From NCBI GenBank assembly GCA_032164245.1, contig JAVMKO010000002.1:59739840-59803839 (forward strand): a stretch of DNA of 64,000 nt, read 5' to 3'. Each line of letters starts with the position of its first letter. Positions within the stretch are counted from its first letter, which is position 1. The translations under genes were made by a program, and so were the position numbers. Source of the stretch: Sternotherus odoratus (Eukaryota > Chordata > Testudines > Kinosternidae). Below the pieces are notes generated by a model. The model was not told the origin of the DNA and searched no databases. It saw only the letters and a list, made by a program, of their open reading frames with translations. This document shows positions 1 through 12,239 of the stretch, piece by piece.

Positions 1-270
1 GGCTGGCTGTAGTCGGCGTCAGGCTCTAAGGCAGGGTCCTGCCACGGCTCCAGCTCCGGCTCCTGGTGCGGCTGAGGCTGGTCCTCCGCGGGAGCTCTCC
101 AGGCACGTCCTCCTCCCACGGCAGTCAGCCCAGACTGAGCTGTGCTTCCTTGCTTTATACTGCCTGAGCATTTGGAGCATGCCCAGTGCAGCGGGGGCGG
201 GACTTCCGCTGCTAGCACTTCCGGCCAGGGGCAGCCCTGGCCCGTGCGGGGCCGGTCCGCCCCGTCACAA
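1..270 (-). mobile_element. Probable LTR end (partial, runs off window start)
   Basis: A GC-rich block ends sharply at about 270, where AT-rich sequence begins. Read on the minus strand it starts TGTGACGGGGCGG and has a TATAAA box at about 153-159 followed by GC-rich transcribed-looking sequence. TG start plus promoter suggests an LTR. The other end is outside the window, so class and boundaries are unproven; a GC-rich promoter of another kind is possible. Confidence 0.4.
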
Positions 271-874
271 CATCATTTCCATCAAAACTCCGGAAGGATT
301 TTGTTTGTCATGATGTGAATCATTATGTGAATCATTTAAGGCCTCATCTCCTCTGGGGCCATTTCCCTCAGATACAGCCATCAGTTGCCAGACCCCCTCT
401 CAAAGCTGCAAACTCATAGTGTGAACAGGCAAAAACTACTTCTACATTGCACTCTTTGGTTGGTGGCTTGTGGCATATGTAGTCCAGTAGCTCCCCTAGC
501 ATGAGTTTAAGTAGCAGTGATGACAGTGAGGTGTGGCTTAGGTGAGTAGAATACAGACATGCCCTGAAGGGTGTAACCTACATGGCTCTCTACTCACCCA
601 AGCCATGCTCTCCTGTCTACACTGCTGTTTTTAGCCATGTACTGTCCCACTGCCTCCCAGCTGCTAGAGCCTTTTCCCACTGCAGGAAAAGACTCCAGTA
701 GCTCTGGCAGGAGGGAGGAATAGAAGAAAGACTCCACCGGAGGGAAAGCCTCCATCAATGGGGAAAGGCTCTACTATCTCCCTACTACTGGAGCCCTTCC
801 CACCCCCCCAAAGGGAAAGAGTGCAGCAGCTCCCCACTACTAAAGCCTTCTCCACTGCAGGGAAACTCTGTCAG
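271..874. repeat. Repeat-like sequence left of the Harbinger element
   Basis: No gene is seen. From about 515 there are short phrases such as 'tgtctacactgc' (613-625) and repeated 'ccttttcccactgcag' motifs, typical of reptile DNA-transposon MITEs. With similar material at 4950-5290 this looks like an older element into which the Harbinger inserted. Class is uncertain. Confidence 0.35.
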
Positions 875-1281
875 GCCTTGGTTACACTGGCACTTTATAG
901 CACGATAAAGCCTCCAGGAGCTCTGTAACTCTCTACACATCCACACTGGCAAGGCACGAATTGCGCTATGAGTCCGAGTTTATAGCGCTCGTGGTAATCC
1001 ACCTCCGCACGGGGAATAAGAACTGTTGTGCTACTGCTGTAGCGCTACGGCGCGAATGTGGACACCCATTGTGCGTTAATTAGCCTCCAGCTTGGCCCAT
1101 AATTCCCATTCGAGCCACTCTGGTCATCACTTTCAAACTCTTCTGTTGCGTCCTCAGGTGACCACACGTCAGACCCGCCCCTTAAATTCCCAGGGAAATT
1201 GGAAAATCCCCTTCCTGTTTGCTCCAGCCAGGCGTGGAGTGCTCCTCGGGCAATCGTTGCAGGTAACCATTTTGCTTGGCC

Positions 1282-1857
1282 ATGGCTCCACATGCCATGC
1301 CTCCTCGCAATAAGCGAGCTTCACCGTGGAACAATAGCGAGGTGATGGACCTCACCAGTTGTTGGGGGGAAGAGACTGTCCAGGCTCAGCTGCGGTCTAG
1401 CCGCAGGAATTATGATACATATGTCCTGATATCACAGGCCATGGCGGAAAGAGCCCATGATCAGGACGCTCTGCAGTGCCGGGCAAAAGTAAAGGAGCTT
1501 AGGATTGCCTATCGCAAAGTCCGTGACACAAACAGCCGCTCTGGGGCAGCCCCTGTGACTTGGAAATTCTACAATGAGCTGCACGTGATACTTGGTGGTG
1601 TTCCAACGTGCACTCCATCGACCACCCAGGACACTTCTTCCCAGCCCACCACTGAAGGCGGTAGGGAGAGGAGGCCGAAGAAGAGGAGGATGGAGAGGAG
1701 CAGGAGGAGGAGGCAGCGGCCGCAGCAGCGACCCAGGGCACGGAGGAGTCACAGGACACATGCAGCCAGGAACTCTTCTCAAGCCCGGAGGGCAGCCAGA
1801 GCCAGCCACAGCGTCTGGCGGTTGTGGGGGGAAGGGCAGCAGCAGTGGATTGCGCAG
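1282..1857 (+). pseudogene. Harbinger Myb/SANT-like DNA-binding protein, exon 1 (frameshifted)
   Basis: ATG at 1282 begins MAPHAMPPRNKRASPWNNSE, followed by a trihelix Myb/SANT-like domain (WGEETVQAQLRSSRRNYDTY, AERAHDQDALQCRAKVKELR, YRKVRDTNSRSGAAP, TWKFYNELHVILGG). In PIF/Harbinger elements this protein helps the transposase reach the nucleus and bind its ends. From about 1660 the open frame becomes arginine-rich. The +1 frame instead reads an acidic run (EEAEEEEDGEEQEEEAAAA), typical of these proteins, so a frameshift near 1655-1670 has broken the gene. A donor GCAG|GTAC at 1857/1858 fits an intron to 2563. Confidence 0.7.
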
Positions 1858-2562
1858 GTACAGCTATTTTTCTATAGGGAAGTTAGGCAACTTGGGCGAG
1901 GGTGGAAAGGGATGCTTGCTGCATGCTTGCCTACATGTGGAATAGTGCATTGATGTAGTCTATCACATCACAGTAATCGTCATCCGTGATTTCTTCAAAG
2001 GTCTCAATAAGAGCTCTTGCAATGTGCCTGCGCAGGTTTCTCGAGAGAGCCAGCGTGGTCCCTGACCCATCCACGGTCACTAGTCCCCACCATTGTTCTA
2101 CGAGGGGTGGGGTGAGTATTGCTGCACAGAGGCAAGCTGCATATGGGCCTGGCGGAAATCCGCATCTCATTAGAATGCCTTCCTTTTCTTCCTTTGTCAC
2201 CCACAGCAGCGAGATATCTTCCAGCATGAACACCTATACAGAGAATGTTGGGACAGTGCTCAGAGTATAGTTCCTGCAAATGCCCTCCGCTGCCCCCAAG
2301 CCATAGGATAGCAAGGCAGGGAAACAATCATTCCCCGTGCATCCAGAGACAACTCACCATGGCAGGGGCTCCTTTGCTGTCTGTGTGCTATAGCTGTGTG
2401 GGACAGGCAAACGGGACAGAGAAACATGGAATGCAGGGGAATCATAGCACTGTCTGGAATCATAGCACTGTCTGTTGTGAACAAGGGAGTCCTCTGTTTT
2501 AACTTTGCACTGACTTTCCCTAGTTTCGACCTTGAACACCCCATCACCGTTATTATCTGCAG

Positions 2563-2778
2563 CTGAGAAGGATTAGAAAGAAACCACGAAAGAGCAAGGA
2601 AGATCTTTTACAACAAGTTATGCAACAGTCTATAACGGAGAATCGCGTTGCACAGCAGTGGCAGGAGAATGAGAGCAAGCGGAGGGATGAAGAGATCCAG
2701 TTGAGGGAGATGGCTCGCGAGCAGCGCGCTGACAAGCTGTTTACAATATTACAGCTGCAAGTAGAGGCTCTGCAGTGA
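2563..2778 (+). pseudogene. Harbinger Myb/SANT-like protein, exon 2 (coiled-coil tail)
   Basis: After TTATCTGCAG an open frame reads LRRIRKKPRKSKEDLLQQVM then ENRVAQQWQENESKRRDEEI and ends ILQLQVEALQ with TGA at 2776-2778. The charged, heptad-like C-terminal helix is usual for Myb/SANT-like domain proteins of Harbinger and for their domesticated relatives. It would join to the exon ending at 1857 by splicing. Confidence 0.65.
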
Positions 2779-3334
2779 ATCGCTGCCGTTCAGGAGGAGA
2801 AGCAGCACCGTGCTTGCCACTCCCATTGTCAGTTACCCCCTAACCCTTCCCCTTCTGGCCCTCTGTCCCCTTCGGGCCACTATCAACAGCTGCCTGGTTA
2901 TTACCACCCACGGCTGTCTCCAACCCCCCTGTCTTCACCGACCAATCCACAGACCCTGCACCCTTATCCACTGCACTCAACCCCCAATAACAAGCATAAT
3001 CGCCCTCCGCAAATGGGGTTGGGGGAACACAGCAACTCGAAGGGCATTGGAGGTTATGAGGCCAGGACATACGCCAATCTTTGACTGACCCCTTCCCACC
3101 CCAATTGCACCCCGCCTCCTCTTCCCACCCCAACTTCCCCCCCATCCTTCCTCACACATTTTACTTTTTTTCAACTTTTATTTCAAATTCTGAAAAAGCT
3201 GTTCAATAAATGAATTCTTTTTAATAAATGGGTTTCTTTATTCGGTACACATATGTATCTAAATAGCTACAGAAAAGCAAATGCCTTATCCTATTAACAG
3301 AACGCACCCTCCCTCCCTCGCTCTGGAATTCCCA

Positions 3335-4579
3335 TTAGAACTCGCTTTCAGCATCAAAATGCTCCCTCAAGGCATCTCTGATCCTTATAGCCTTGCGCTG
3401 GGCTCCTCTAAGAGCCCTGCTCTCTGGCTGTGCATACGTGGCCTCCAGCTGTTGAACCTCTGAGGACCATGCCACAGTGAAGCCTTCGCCCTTCCGCTCA
3501 CAAAGATTATGTAGGGTACAGCACGTGGAAATAACTGTGGGGATACTTCCCTCTGCCAAGTCTAGCTTCCCATAAAGACAGCGCCACTGCACCTTGAGAC
3601 GCCCAAAAGCACACTCCACAGTCATTTGACAGAGGCTCAGCCTGTAGTTGAACCTTTCCTGGCTGCTGTCCAGGCTCCCTATCTAGGGTTTCACGAGCCA
3701 GGGCATTAAAGGGTAAGCGGGGTCGCCAAGAATCACAATGGGCATTTCAACGTCCCCCATGGGGATCCTCTGGTCAGGAAAAAAAAGGGCCTTCTTGCAG
3801 CTTTCTGAACAGGCCGGTGTTGCGGAAGATGCGTGTGTCATGCGCCTTTCCTGACCAGCCTGCATTAATGTCAGTAAAACGCCTACGGTGATCCACAAGC
3901 ACCTGAAGAACCATGGAGAAGTACCCCTTTCGGTTAATGTACTCGTCTGCTAGGTGGGCGGGCTCCAGAATAGGTATATGGGTCCCATCGATCGCCCTCC
4001 ACAGTTACGGAAACCCATCTGTTCAAAGCCAGCCACGATGTCACGCAGGTCACCAAGAGTCATGATTTTTCGTAGCAGGAGGCTATTAATGTCCCTGCAC
4101 ACTTGCATCAACACGACTCCAATGGTCGACTTTCCTACCCCCAAGTGGTTGGCCACCGATCGGTAGTTGTCTGGGGTGGCCAGCTTCCAGAGTGGTATAA
4201 CCACCCGCTTCTCCACTGGGATGGCAGCTCTCAATCTGGTGTCCTTGCGCTGCAGGGCGGAGGCGAGTTCAGCACACAGTCCCACAAAAGTGGCTTTTCT
4301 CATGCGAAAGTTTTGCAGCCACTGCTCATCGTCCCACACTTGCATGACGATGCGATCCCACCATTCAGTGCTCATTTCCTGTGCCCAGAAGTGGCGTTCC
4401 ACGGTCGTGAGCATGTCCGTTAAAGCGACGATCAGTTTAGTGTCCAATGCGTTCCTTGGCTTGAGCTCATCTTCAGACCCATCACTACTGTCACGTTCCA
4501 TGTCAAGAATGAACTCCACTGCATAGAGAGTTGTGCTGGTGACACTCACCAGCATGCTCCTCAGCAGTTTGCGATCCAT
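3335..4579 (-). pseudogene. Harbinger transposase (HARBI1-like nuclease), frameshifted
   Basis: The minus-strand frame from ATG at 4577-4579 reads MDRKLLRSMLVSV, then FRMRKATFVGLCAELASALQ and the helix-turn-helix part (NYRSVANHLGVGKSTIGVVL). The DDE-nuclease core follows in pieces: AIDGTHIPILEPAHLADEYI, WSGKAHDTRIFRNTGLF, IPMGDVEMPIVILGDPAYPL, and MTVECAFGRLKVQWRCLYGK, ending at 3335. Lesions: a 1-nt loss near 4000 just before AIDGTH, a frameshift at an A8 run (3779-3786), and TAG at 3683-3685. The gene cannot make an active enzyme. Confidence 0.82.
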
Positions 4580-4948
4580 TACGGCACAAGAAAAAATGGA
4601 CGACGAAGCGCGCCTTGCTGAAACCATTGAAAGATGGCACCTGAGGTGAACGGAAACACAGGGATTGCTGGGATATGACACAAAGCATCACGGGGAGTTG
4701 GAACAGGATGCAGAATGCCCGCAAGTGGTGCCCCCTTCCCACAAGGCATTGTGCCAGATTGGGAAGAGGTGCTCTGTGGGATACCTGCCCTATTGCGCTA
4801 CTCCCAATGCTGCCTGAAGTGCCACAAATGTGGCCATGCTCTAGCGCTGGCGGGTCTAAATGTGCACACGCTCTAGCGCAATACCTATTGCTGTATATGG
4901 GACACGCTATAACCAAAAGCGCTATAATCCTGTAAGTGTAACCATGAC

Positions 4949-5774
4949 CTCAGAGACAGAAAAGTTCTTATATGGAGATCTGCTGAAGCTCCCGCCCCCC
5001 TTCCCCCTGCCTGAGCCTTTCGCTGACCTCTGCAGCTATACTCCAGTGTGGACCCAGCCTGCTCTTCTCTGCAGCTACACATTCCCTACATACCGCCGAC
5101 AGTGGCATGTAATGTAGACACAGCCAAAATCTTCACAGTTTCCTACAGTGAAGATTATGCTAGTTTCAAGTGGAGCTAAATACAACCAATGCAAATAGTT
5201 GCTTGGTCAGGGGTTTGTATTGGAGTGGCTACATCGCTTAGTGATGGCACTAATCTGGAGAAATCTTCAGTGTAGAGAAGGCCTTAAATAAAAATGAAAA
5301 AGAGATGCTACCTCATGTACCTAGCACTGACACATAACCACCTCTGAATGAGGAAATATTAAAGTTATTTTACTATGCACAGTAAGTCTACACAATACCT
5401 TTGAACCAAAAGTGAAGCATGAGTTATCCAGTTGAAACCACAGGAGGAATTTTTACAGCAAATTTTTAATTAAAAAGTTTGAATTTGATCAGGATACCCC
5501 TATTCTTGTGGGAAACAAAGGTCATTAGCCATAAATGACTCAGATATTACTTTTATCATCCGAAAGAAATATAATCAATATTTATTAATAAGCTGTGGTT
5601 AAATAGCCCCTTAACTTTTATAAATGACAACTTTACTAATTCATTAATATTATGCAAGGGTTTTTTATTGTCACATTTTAAAATATACAACACAGAAGCA
5701 TGTTCTTTGTAATATATTAATATCTAATTCTGTAAAGGACTGTCAGTTACTAAGGCATATCTTCTGTTCCTCAG
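4949..5774. other. Right flank of Harbinger; PXDNL intron
   Basis: 4949-5290 holds repeat-like sequence with MITE phrases ('atgtagacacagcc' at about 5110, 'cagtgtagagaaggcc' at about 5268). 5290-5774 is AT-rich with no gene or clear repeat. It ends in the pyrimidine tract of the 5775 exon. Confidence 0.4.
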
Positions 5775-5846
5775 ATTTCTGCATAACAATAAATTGTCTA
5801 AGATCCCAGCTGGAAGTTTTTCTCATCTGGATTCACTAAAGAGGCT
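5775..5846 (+). pseudogene. PXDNL: PXDNL exon: last leucine-rich repeat
   Basis: A 72-nt exon, the usual size of one LRR exon in peroxidasins, between a TCCTCAG acceptor and a GTAAGT donor. It reads FLHNNKLSKIPAGSF then SHLDSLKRL, a typical LRR consensus. It starts with 1 nt of a split codon and ends with 2 nt; joining to the next exon gives KRL-RLDSN, as in the family. No earlier LRR exon is visible upstream in the window. The exon itself has no defect. Confidence 0.85.
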
Positions 5847-6971
5847 GTAAGTTGGGGAAACAATTTTGTAGATAATGATACTCCTGTTCTATTGCAAAAC
5901 TGTGTGAACTGTGAAGAAAGGCTTTTAATTAGGATAGTTAAATGAAGATCGCAGCTTTTCTGATAAAGTGTTGTTGGCATTCTCTTCACCACGGGACAGA
6001 GAAAGTCACATAATGTACTGTGTTTGTTCTAATGTTTCATAGGAAGTGAAATGTGAACAGAAATTAGAAGAAATTCCATAAGACAGAAGGCTGAAAGAAA
6101 AGGCAGGGGAAGGGAAAACAAGGCTGAAGAATGAGAAATGATGGGGGAAGGCAAATGAGGCGAAGGGAAGGAATGTGGAGAGCAGTTACTAAATATGGAA
6201 TAAGGGAAATGAAGGCTAAATCAGGACAGAATTTGGCAACTCTCAGTTAATAGAAATGGATGGCCTGTTTGTAGGCATGAGAACCAAATGGTCCATTTAA
6301 TTTTATTTGCCTGCAAATATCATGCATTCTGTTCTTCCATGTCCTATTTGGCCAGCAAATGGACATACATTTTTTTCTGACAGCAAGAGTTTTCCATGAC
6401 TAATAAACATTGGTTAAAGTTTAAGCTCCTTTCTTGTTTCACCTCCTGCCACTTTCTTTTCGCATCTCATAATCAGTTAGAGAACTACAGGTGTGGGATT
6501 TCAAAACTTTTAATTTTACTCCTCTGTTTGTTCCTTAACTATAGTTATTAAACCATGAGGTCTCCAAAACCAGATGTGGAAATTCCTGCTGGAGGGACTC
6601 AATCCTATCCCCCCTTGAATTTGGTGGGAATTTTGCCACCTATTTCCATGGGACCAGGACTGGGCTCAAAACTCTAGAAAGTCTCAAAGCCATAAGGATT
6701 TATTTGAATTGGCAAATTGGTCTCAGTTCAGCAAAGCGCTGAAGTACATGCTTAGATCCATCCCTATTCAGTAAAGTATTTCAGGACATGCTTAAAATCG
6801 AATATGTCTTTAAGTCCCAGTGGAAAATACATGCTTAAAGTTAAGTAAGTGATGATGGGCTTTAACATATGTTTAAAATTCAGTAGTTGTCAAAGCAGTT
6901 TGCTGAATCCCAGCCAAAGAGAAAAACATTTACAGCTTTACTGTCCTTAACCTTTGTCCTTTAAACTGTGA

Positions 6972-7256
6972 GGGTATGTCTACACCCCAATTAGACACCC
7001 GGAGCTGGCCTGTGCCGGCTGACATGGGCTTACAGGGCTTGGGCTGCACGCCTGTTTAATTGTGGTGTAGATGTTCTGGCACAGGCTACCACCCAAACAC
7101 TGGACCCTGCCACCACACGAGATCCTAGAGTCTGGGCTCCAGCCTGAGCCTGGGCATCTACGTGGGCATTAAACAGACCCTTAGCCTGAGTCCCACAATC
7201 CCAAGTCAACTGTCACGGGCAGGCATGGGTTTTTAATTGCAGTGTAGACATATCTT
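6972..7256. mobile_element. MITE (hAT-like) with inverted ends
   Basis: Left end GGGTATGTCTACAC and right end GTGTAGACATATC are near-inverted copies about 285 bp apart, with no coding sequence. The 'tatgtctacac' terminus recurs at 16597 and 63308 in this window. Target duplication was not resolved. Confidence 0.6.
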
Positions 7257-8255
7257 TAACAGAAGTAAAAAAGCAGAGCCTAGCTCCTTACCAGAAGCTA
7301 GGAACATAAGAACACCAGGGAGAAGAGGACACCACTACCTTGTGGCCCTTCAATGCATTCTAGGTGAGTGATGCTGCAATCACAAAAAATGAGAAATTGA
7401 GGATTCATATGACTTATTACTAATGTATCCATAGCCATCTATTCTCCCGTCAGTATAAGAGTGTAATTCCTTTTGGTGATAATGGGAACTATATACATAT
7501 ACTAAGGTGAGACTGTTCTCTGTAGTGTTTTGGCACTAGAAGTGTCATTTACACAAAAGCCAGCTTAAAATATTGATCAAAAAAGTGAACAATGAAATCA
7601 TTTCCAGGGGAGCATTTTGTTTGATTTTGGTTTTTACTCATAACTTTTTGAGGTTCAGAAAAAATTGACTCCCTATTAGTTGATTTTTTTTTGTATTTGA
7701 TTCCAGAATTCCGAAACTCAAAAATAAACAGTTGCAAAGCAAGTAAACCTGCTGCTCCTAGTGGGCAGCTAATGACGGAGGGAGAACCTAAAGGGCCACG
7801 CTGTTACAGAAAGGCACTTTAAGTTTATTTATAGGCTTAATCTTTTTAGCTTCAGAAAGCACCACCTTTTAATATGAAAAGAACCATTTGAAAAATAGCT
7901 TTCACCGTGGGGATGGTTTTATAGAATAACTTGCTAAGTTACTGTAATCATCTTGAATGTGTTAGCATCCCTTAAAGACAAGAGAGGGCTTGTTTACCCT
8001 TTCATACTAATGCCATAGCAGCACAGATTCACTCATGCAGCTGTGCTACTGTAGCACTTCAGTCAAGACAATGTCTACGCTTTGCCCACCCCATAAAGCG
8101 ATGGTAGCTATATTGACAGGAGAAGCCCTCCCACCCACATAGTGCTGTCTACCCTCGGGGTTAGGTTGCTATAACTGCATTGCTTAGAGAAGAGGATTTT
8201 CCATCCCTGTGAGCAACGTAGGTATACTGACATAAGTTGCTAGTGTACCCCAATG

Positions 8256-8257
<2 letters not shown>

Positions 8258-8289
<32 letters not shown>
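8258..8289 (+). repeat. (TG)n microsatellite
   Basis: About 16 uninterrupted TG units. Confidence 0.9.
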
Positions 8290-8291
<2 letters not shown>

Positions 8292-8314
8292 GTATGGATT
8301 AGGATAGGGGAGAA

Positions 8315-8545
8315 GCATGCTCCATTAGTTAGGTCATTAACCTTGATCTTGGGAGACTAACATTCAATATCTTGCTCTGCCACAGACTTCCTTTGTGACC
8401 TAGAAGCCTCAGTGTCCATATCCCAGCTCCCGTTCTGCAAACTGAAGATAACAGTACCCCCCTTGCTCACAGGGGTGTTGTGAAGATAAGTAGATTAAAG
8501 TTATGGAGGCATGCAGGTAATGGAAGTCATTTAAGTACCTGCAAT
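8315..8545 (+). mobile_element. MIR-type SINE relic, sense
   Basis: Phrases 'ttgctctgccacagacttcc', 'tgtgacct' and 'cacaggggtgttgtgaagat' follow the MIR order (tRNA-related part, core, 3' part). The tRNA-like head is weak. MIRs are ancient amniote SINEs mobilised by L2. Confidence 0.65.
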
Positions 8546-9554
8546 AAATGGAAATCAATATTCCCTTCAAGTTACAGTTGACTTCATCATCATGACCTAT
8601 TCCTTGCAGTTGAGCAATCTAAAATGCAGTGTAGAAGGTTCTGATGGTGTGATGATAAAAGGGTAAGGGTAATAATCGGACACTAATAACAAAATTGTTA
8701 TTTCAAGGATGGTGTTTATAAGGTCCGGGTAAGAAAAAAGAACCCCCTTAAAATTTTATTCTGTGAAAATAGAATCCCAAGAAATATGACATACCCAAGA
8801 TAAAATGCATACTGCATTCAAATACCATCTTAGAAACAGAGAAAACATCATGAAAACGTTACAAAACTACTACTGGAACTTCATCAGCAAAAGCTTCCAG
8901 TGGAGTAGGGATGGTCTTAATCATGTTACTTAAGTGCTATGCCAAACTGGGGCCAGAGCAAGGTGTAAGGTATAGTAAGAGGTCCCTGAGGACATCTGGG
9001 TCTCCCCGCACCCTGCCCATAAATGCTGCTGCACCCAGCTGTGACACTATACAACAAATTTCTTTTGTCACTGAAGTGCTGGGAAACTGATTATATCCTG
9101 CAACTGTGTATTGGTGTGAAGAGAAAGTGATCCATGCATCCACTTCCCTCTGCAGTTTGAGTAGCGACAGCCATAGCTCACCGCTTCCTGTACATAGTCA
9201 GATTTTCTAATGGATGTTTGCACCTTGTGGCTATTAACATTCTATGCTGAATTACACTGTTGTTTTTGAGATTACCACTTTATGCCAACATATTGAACAC
9301 AAATCATTTTTGAAGAATACATTATAAACTTGTGCAGGGAAGGAGGAAGGAAAGAAATGCAAAATGTAACAACCCAGAGATCTTTACTGTGTGTGTATAT
9401 GTATGCATGTGGAGACACACAGATTATCTTTTTAGTTATTTTGAAGGAACTGCAATAGCATTAAAATAGTAAAGTGATGTTAAATATAATCAAATTGGTG
9501 ACATGTTATTTAACGTACATGGTAGACGGTGGTTTTTATTTCATATATGCATAG

Positions 9555-9724
9555 GCGCTTGGACTCTAATGCCTTACTTTGTGACTGTGAATTAATGTGG
9601 TTGGCTGAACTAGTAAAATAATATACCAGAAATGGAAATACTCAAGCTGCTGCCACCTGTGAATATCCCAAGAGACCTCAGTGCAGGTCTGTTGCATCGT
9701 TGGTAGTGGAAGAATTCAAGTGTG
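9555..9724 (+). pseudogene. PXDNL: PXDNL exon: LRR C-terminal cap (LRRCT) with in-frame stop
   Basis: The exon reads RLDSNALLCDCELMWLAEL, then VK, a stop, and YTRNGNTQAAATCEYPKR. This is the cysteine-rich cap that closes the LRR block (CDC, then C-EYP, then a last C before the donor). Acceptor ATAG is at 9551-9554 and donor GTAAGT at 9725. The frame runs through the whole exon except TAA at 9619-9621, where the family has a threonine-type codon before tyrosine. The single stop would end the protein before any Ig or peroxidase domain. The exon ends with 1 nt, matching the 2-nt start of the next exon. Confidence 0.87.
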
Positions 9725-12239
9725 GTAAGTTAGGTTGGCTGCATGCATTATTTGGAGAGAAAATTGTGCACTTTCTGGCTTTAAGCCTATAGGTATCTAT
9801 TTTATATGTTATGGAAAATAAATGATATTTCTTTATTTTCATGAAAATTTCATTTAAGTGCTTAAAATATGGGTTGGTTTTTTTGGTTTAGTCAGAAGGT
9901 CTTTAACATGAAGAACTATTGTAGTCTTTGGTTATGATCAGTTTTCCCCACATAGAATACAACCTAAAGTAGAATGTTGCTAAACTATACTATATTTTAT
10001 AGAATAAATTGTAGTGAAATCTTGTATTTACTACAACTTCATTATTTTTTAAAAATCAAATATATTAGTGAGTATTATAAAGACAGAAAACTAAACTGTA
10101 CTTATACAATAAAGGCATGAAGGACATTGTGTGATGGAATAGTTGTTATAGTGTGTGTGCAAATTAACAAAGTTCTCATGTGTTATCACAAAAACACTAA
10201 GGACCAATTTATAACATTGTTTATACAATAAGGTGCCAATCCTGCACTTGCCGCTCATATGCACAATGCTTTTAATGGGATTTATTAACAATGAGCAAGA
10301 AAAGGACATAAATAATTATTTGTAGAGTCTTAGATTCTGTGTATGTGTAGAGAGAGATGTTGTTCAGTAGAGACTCCACAGTTAAGTTTGCAACGATACT
10401 TAATTTCTCTGTGGAAAGAAATATCATGGATTTTTCTATCAAGGAATGTCAGTTTGAAAGTGTGGTTTCATTTCATGTTTTAAAATCAATTCAGATAGAA
10501 ATCAATACATAAAAAAATGTATTTAAGTGTGAACCAAATGCTGAAAGATACCTGGAAAGAGAGTGAATTCCTCCCTTCTTGCAAATAGGCATAATAATGC
10601 AGTTCAAGAGTGGCATTAATGTTTTTTAGTATACTGGCTGGGGCCAGAATCCCCCAAAGCCCCGTGGTGTGGTGTTCTGTCTATCTAGCCTTCTCTCCTT
10701 CCCTCCTTCACCATGGTAGTACCTGTTCATGGTAATAAAAGTAATAATTTGCATGGGGAGCCATTGTCTGGTCATGTTGGCCACTTATGAACATAAAGTG
10801 CAGAAAAGTAATGCCTACTTATAATAATAATAAATAATAAATAGTACAAGCATTATAAAACACCCAATGAAATTTAAAATAATTGAATTTAAGGTAGATG
10901 AAGAAGATTTTTTTTCAGAATGTATTTAAATTAGACTGTGGAACTCTTTTCCATAAATCACTGAGGCAAAACAACAGGATTTAAAAAAAGAATTAGACTT
11001 GTATATTAAGCAATAACATGTTATTCACAGTTTCATTTAGTAGAAATAAAATGTTGTAAGAAAGACAGTATAAAAAAGTAGTAAACAACTGCTTAACTGA
11101 TTACCTGTACACCTTTCATAGGATTATTTTAATCTTGATTGTTTAACTAAAGAAAGGGACTCAAGGGTTGAATGTAGCTTTATAGAATTTATTAAATACC
11201 CTCAACAATATCAACTAATAATATAAGATATAATAAGGAAAAAATAGTATTTGACTATGATTTGGCTAACAAACTAAAATAAATTGATCAATATAACAAT
11301 TTTTTAGAATTAAGTCACATAATCATAGTAAAAATAACACACACACAATAATTATGATGGGAAGTTGACTTTAGATTTTTGACTGAGTTCCTCAATATAG
11401 ATCTTCACTTTTGTTGATTGGTTCTCAATTCCCATCGTGCTAATGCAGAAGAAAAAACAATCCAAAGCTAGATCACAAAACAATTTATTCAATTACTTAC
11501 ATGCCAGTTCAGTCACGTCTCCTTCCCAATTGATCTATAGTAGGCACCCCTGTTACCTATTTCCCAGTAAATTATATTAGCCCCAGGATCTGATTAACAC
11601 TCCTTATTAACTAAAATAAACACCTAACCAGATTGCCCATGAGATAAACCCTGTCCTTAAAGTTTGCAGTATTTTGCCCAGAGCTGTATCACTTAGTTGA
11701 TTTCCCTTCATACATATTTTAATTACAAAATTAGATTCCATCTTCTTTCCCTATTTTACTACTTATCTGGCACATTAAACATATTCATGTTTGATATGAA
11801 TTTAATGTTTTTCATTCATTCATTGACACAGAAAAAGAGAAAGTTGCTAGTTGCAACAGCAGTATATTCTTGTGAAAGGTTGCAGTAACTCTTGAGTTTT
11901 TTCAGACAATTGACGAAATCTAGCCATTACACGTTGATTTTTTTAAAAAATTATCTTAGTCCTCTGTTTAGTTTTCTAAAAGGCCTTGATGCCCAGGCAA
12001 TTCTAAAATAGTAATAACTGATTATATTGGGGACCGTACTTACACCATTGTTCCAAGAATACCAAGCCTCAGAGAAAAGTCAACTACCTGTGTTTAGGAA
12101 GTAGCTTCCTTTATGGGCAGTTTATTTCATTACAGGGTTTCTTGCATTTCCTTCCCAAGCATCTGGTACTGACTGCTGTCTGAGACAGGATACCAGATTG
12201 GGAACCACTGCTCTCTTCAGATAAAATGCCTGTGTAACT

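Larger units (their letters stand above)
875..4948. mobile_element. PIF/Harbinger DNA transposon, degraded, two genes
   Basis: The element has the standard PIF/Harbinger layout: a Myb/SANT-like DNA-binding protein on one strand and a HARBI1-type transposase on the other, tail to tail. The ends show imperfect inverted repeats: TGGTTACACTGGCACTTTAT at about 879-898, and the complement of TGGTTACACTTACAGGATTA at about 4924-4943. No clear 3-bp target duplication remains. Both genes are frameshifted, so this is a fossil. The exact right boundary is uncertain; related repeat sequence continues to about 5290. Confidence 0.8.
5847..9554. other. PXDNL intron with MITEs, a TG microsatellite and a MIR SINE
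   Basis: No coding exon is seen and none is needed, since the flanking exons join in frame. 5847-6970 and 7260-8060 show nothing clear. A MITE lies at 6972-7256, MITE-like sequence at about 8068-8235, (TG)n at about 8258-8289, and a MIR at about 8315-8545. 8550-9554 shows nothing recognisable. Confidence 0.5.

Noticed and set aside
1660..1953. Arginine-rich C-terminus of the Myb/SANT-like open frame.
   Set aside because: The alternative frame gives the acidic run usual for the family, and a splice donor at 1857/1858 precedes the frame's stop; the basic tail is a frameshift product.
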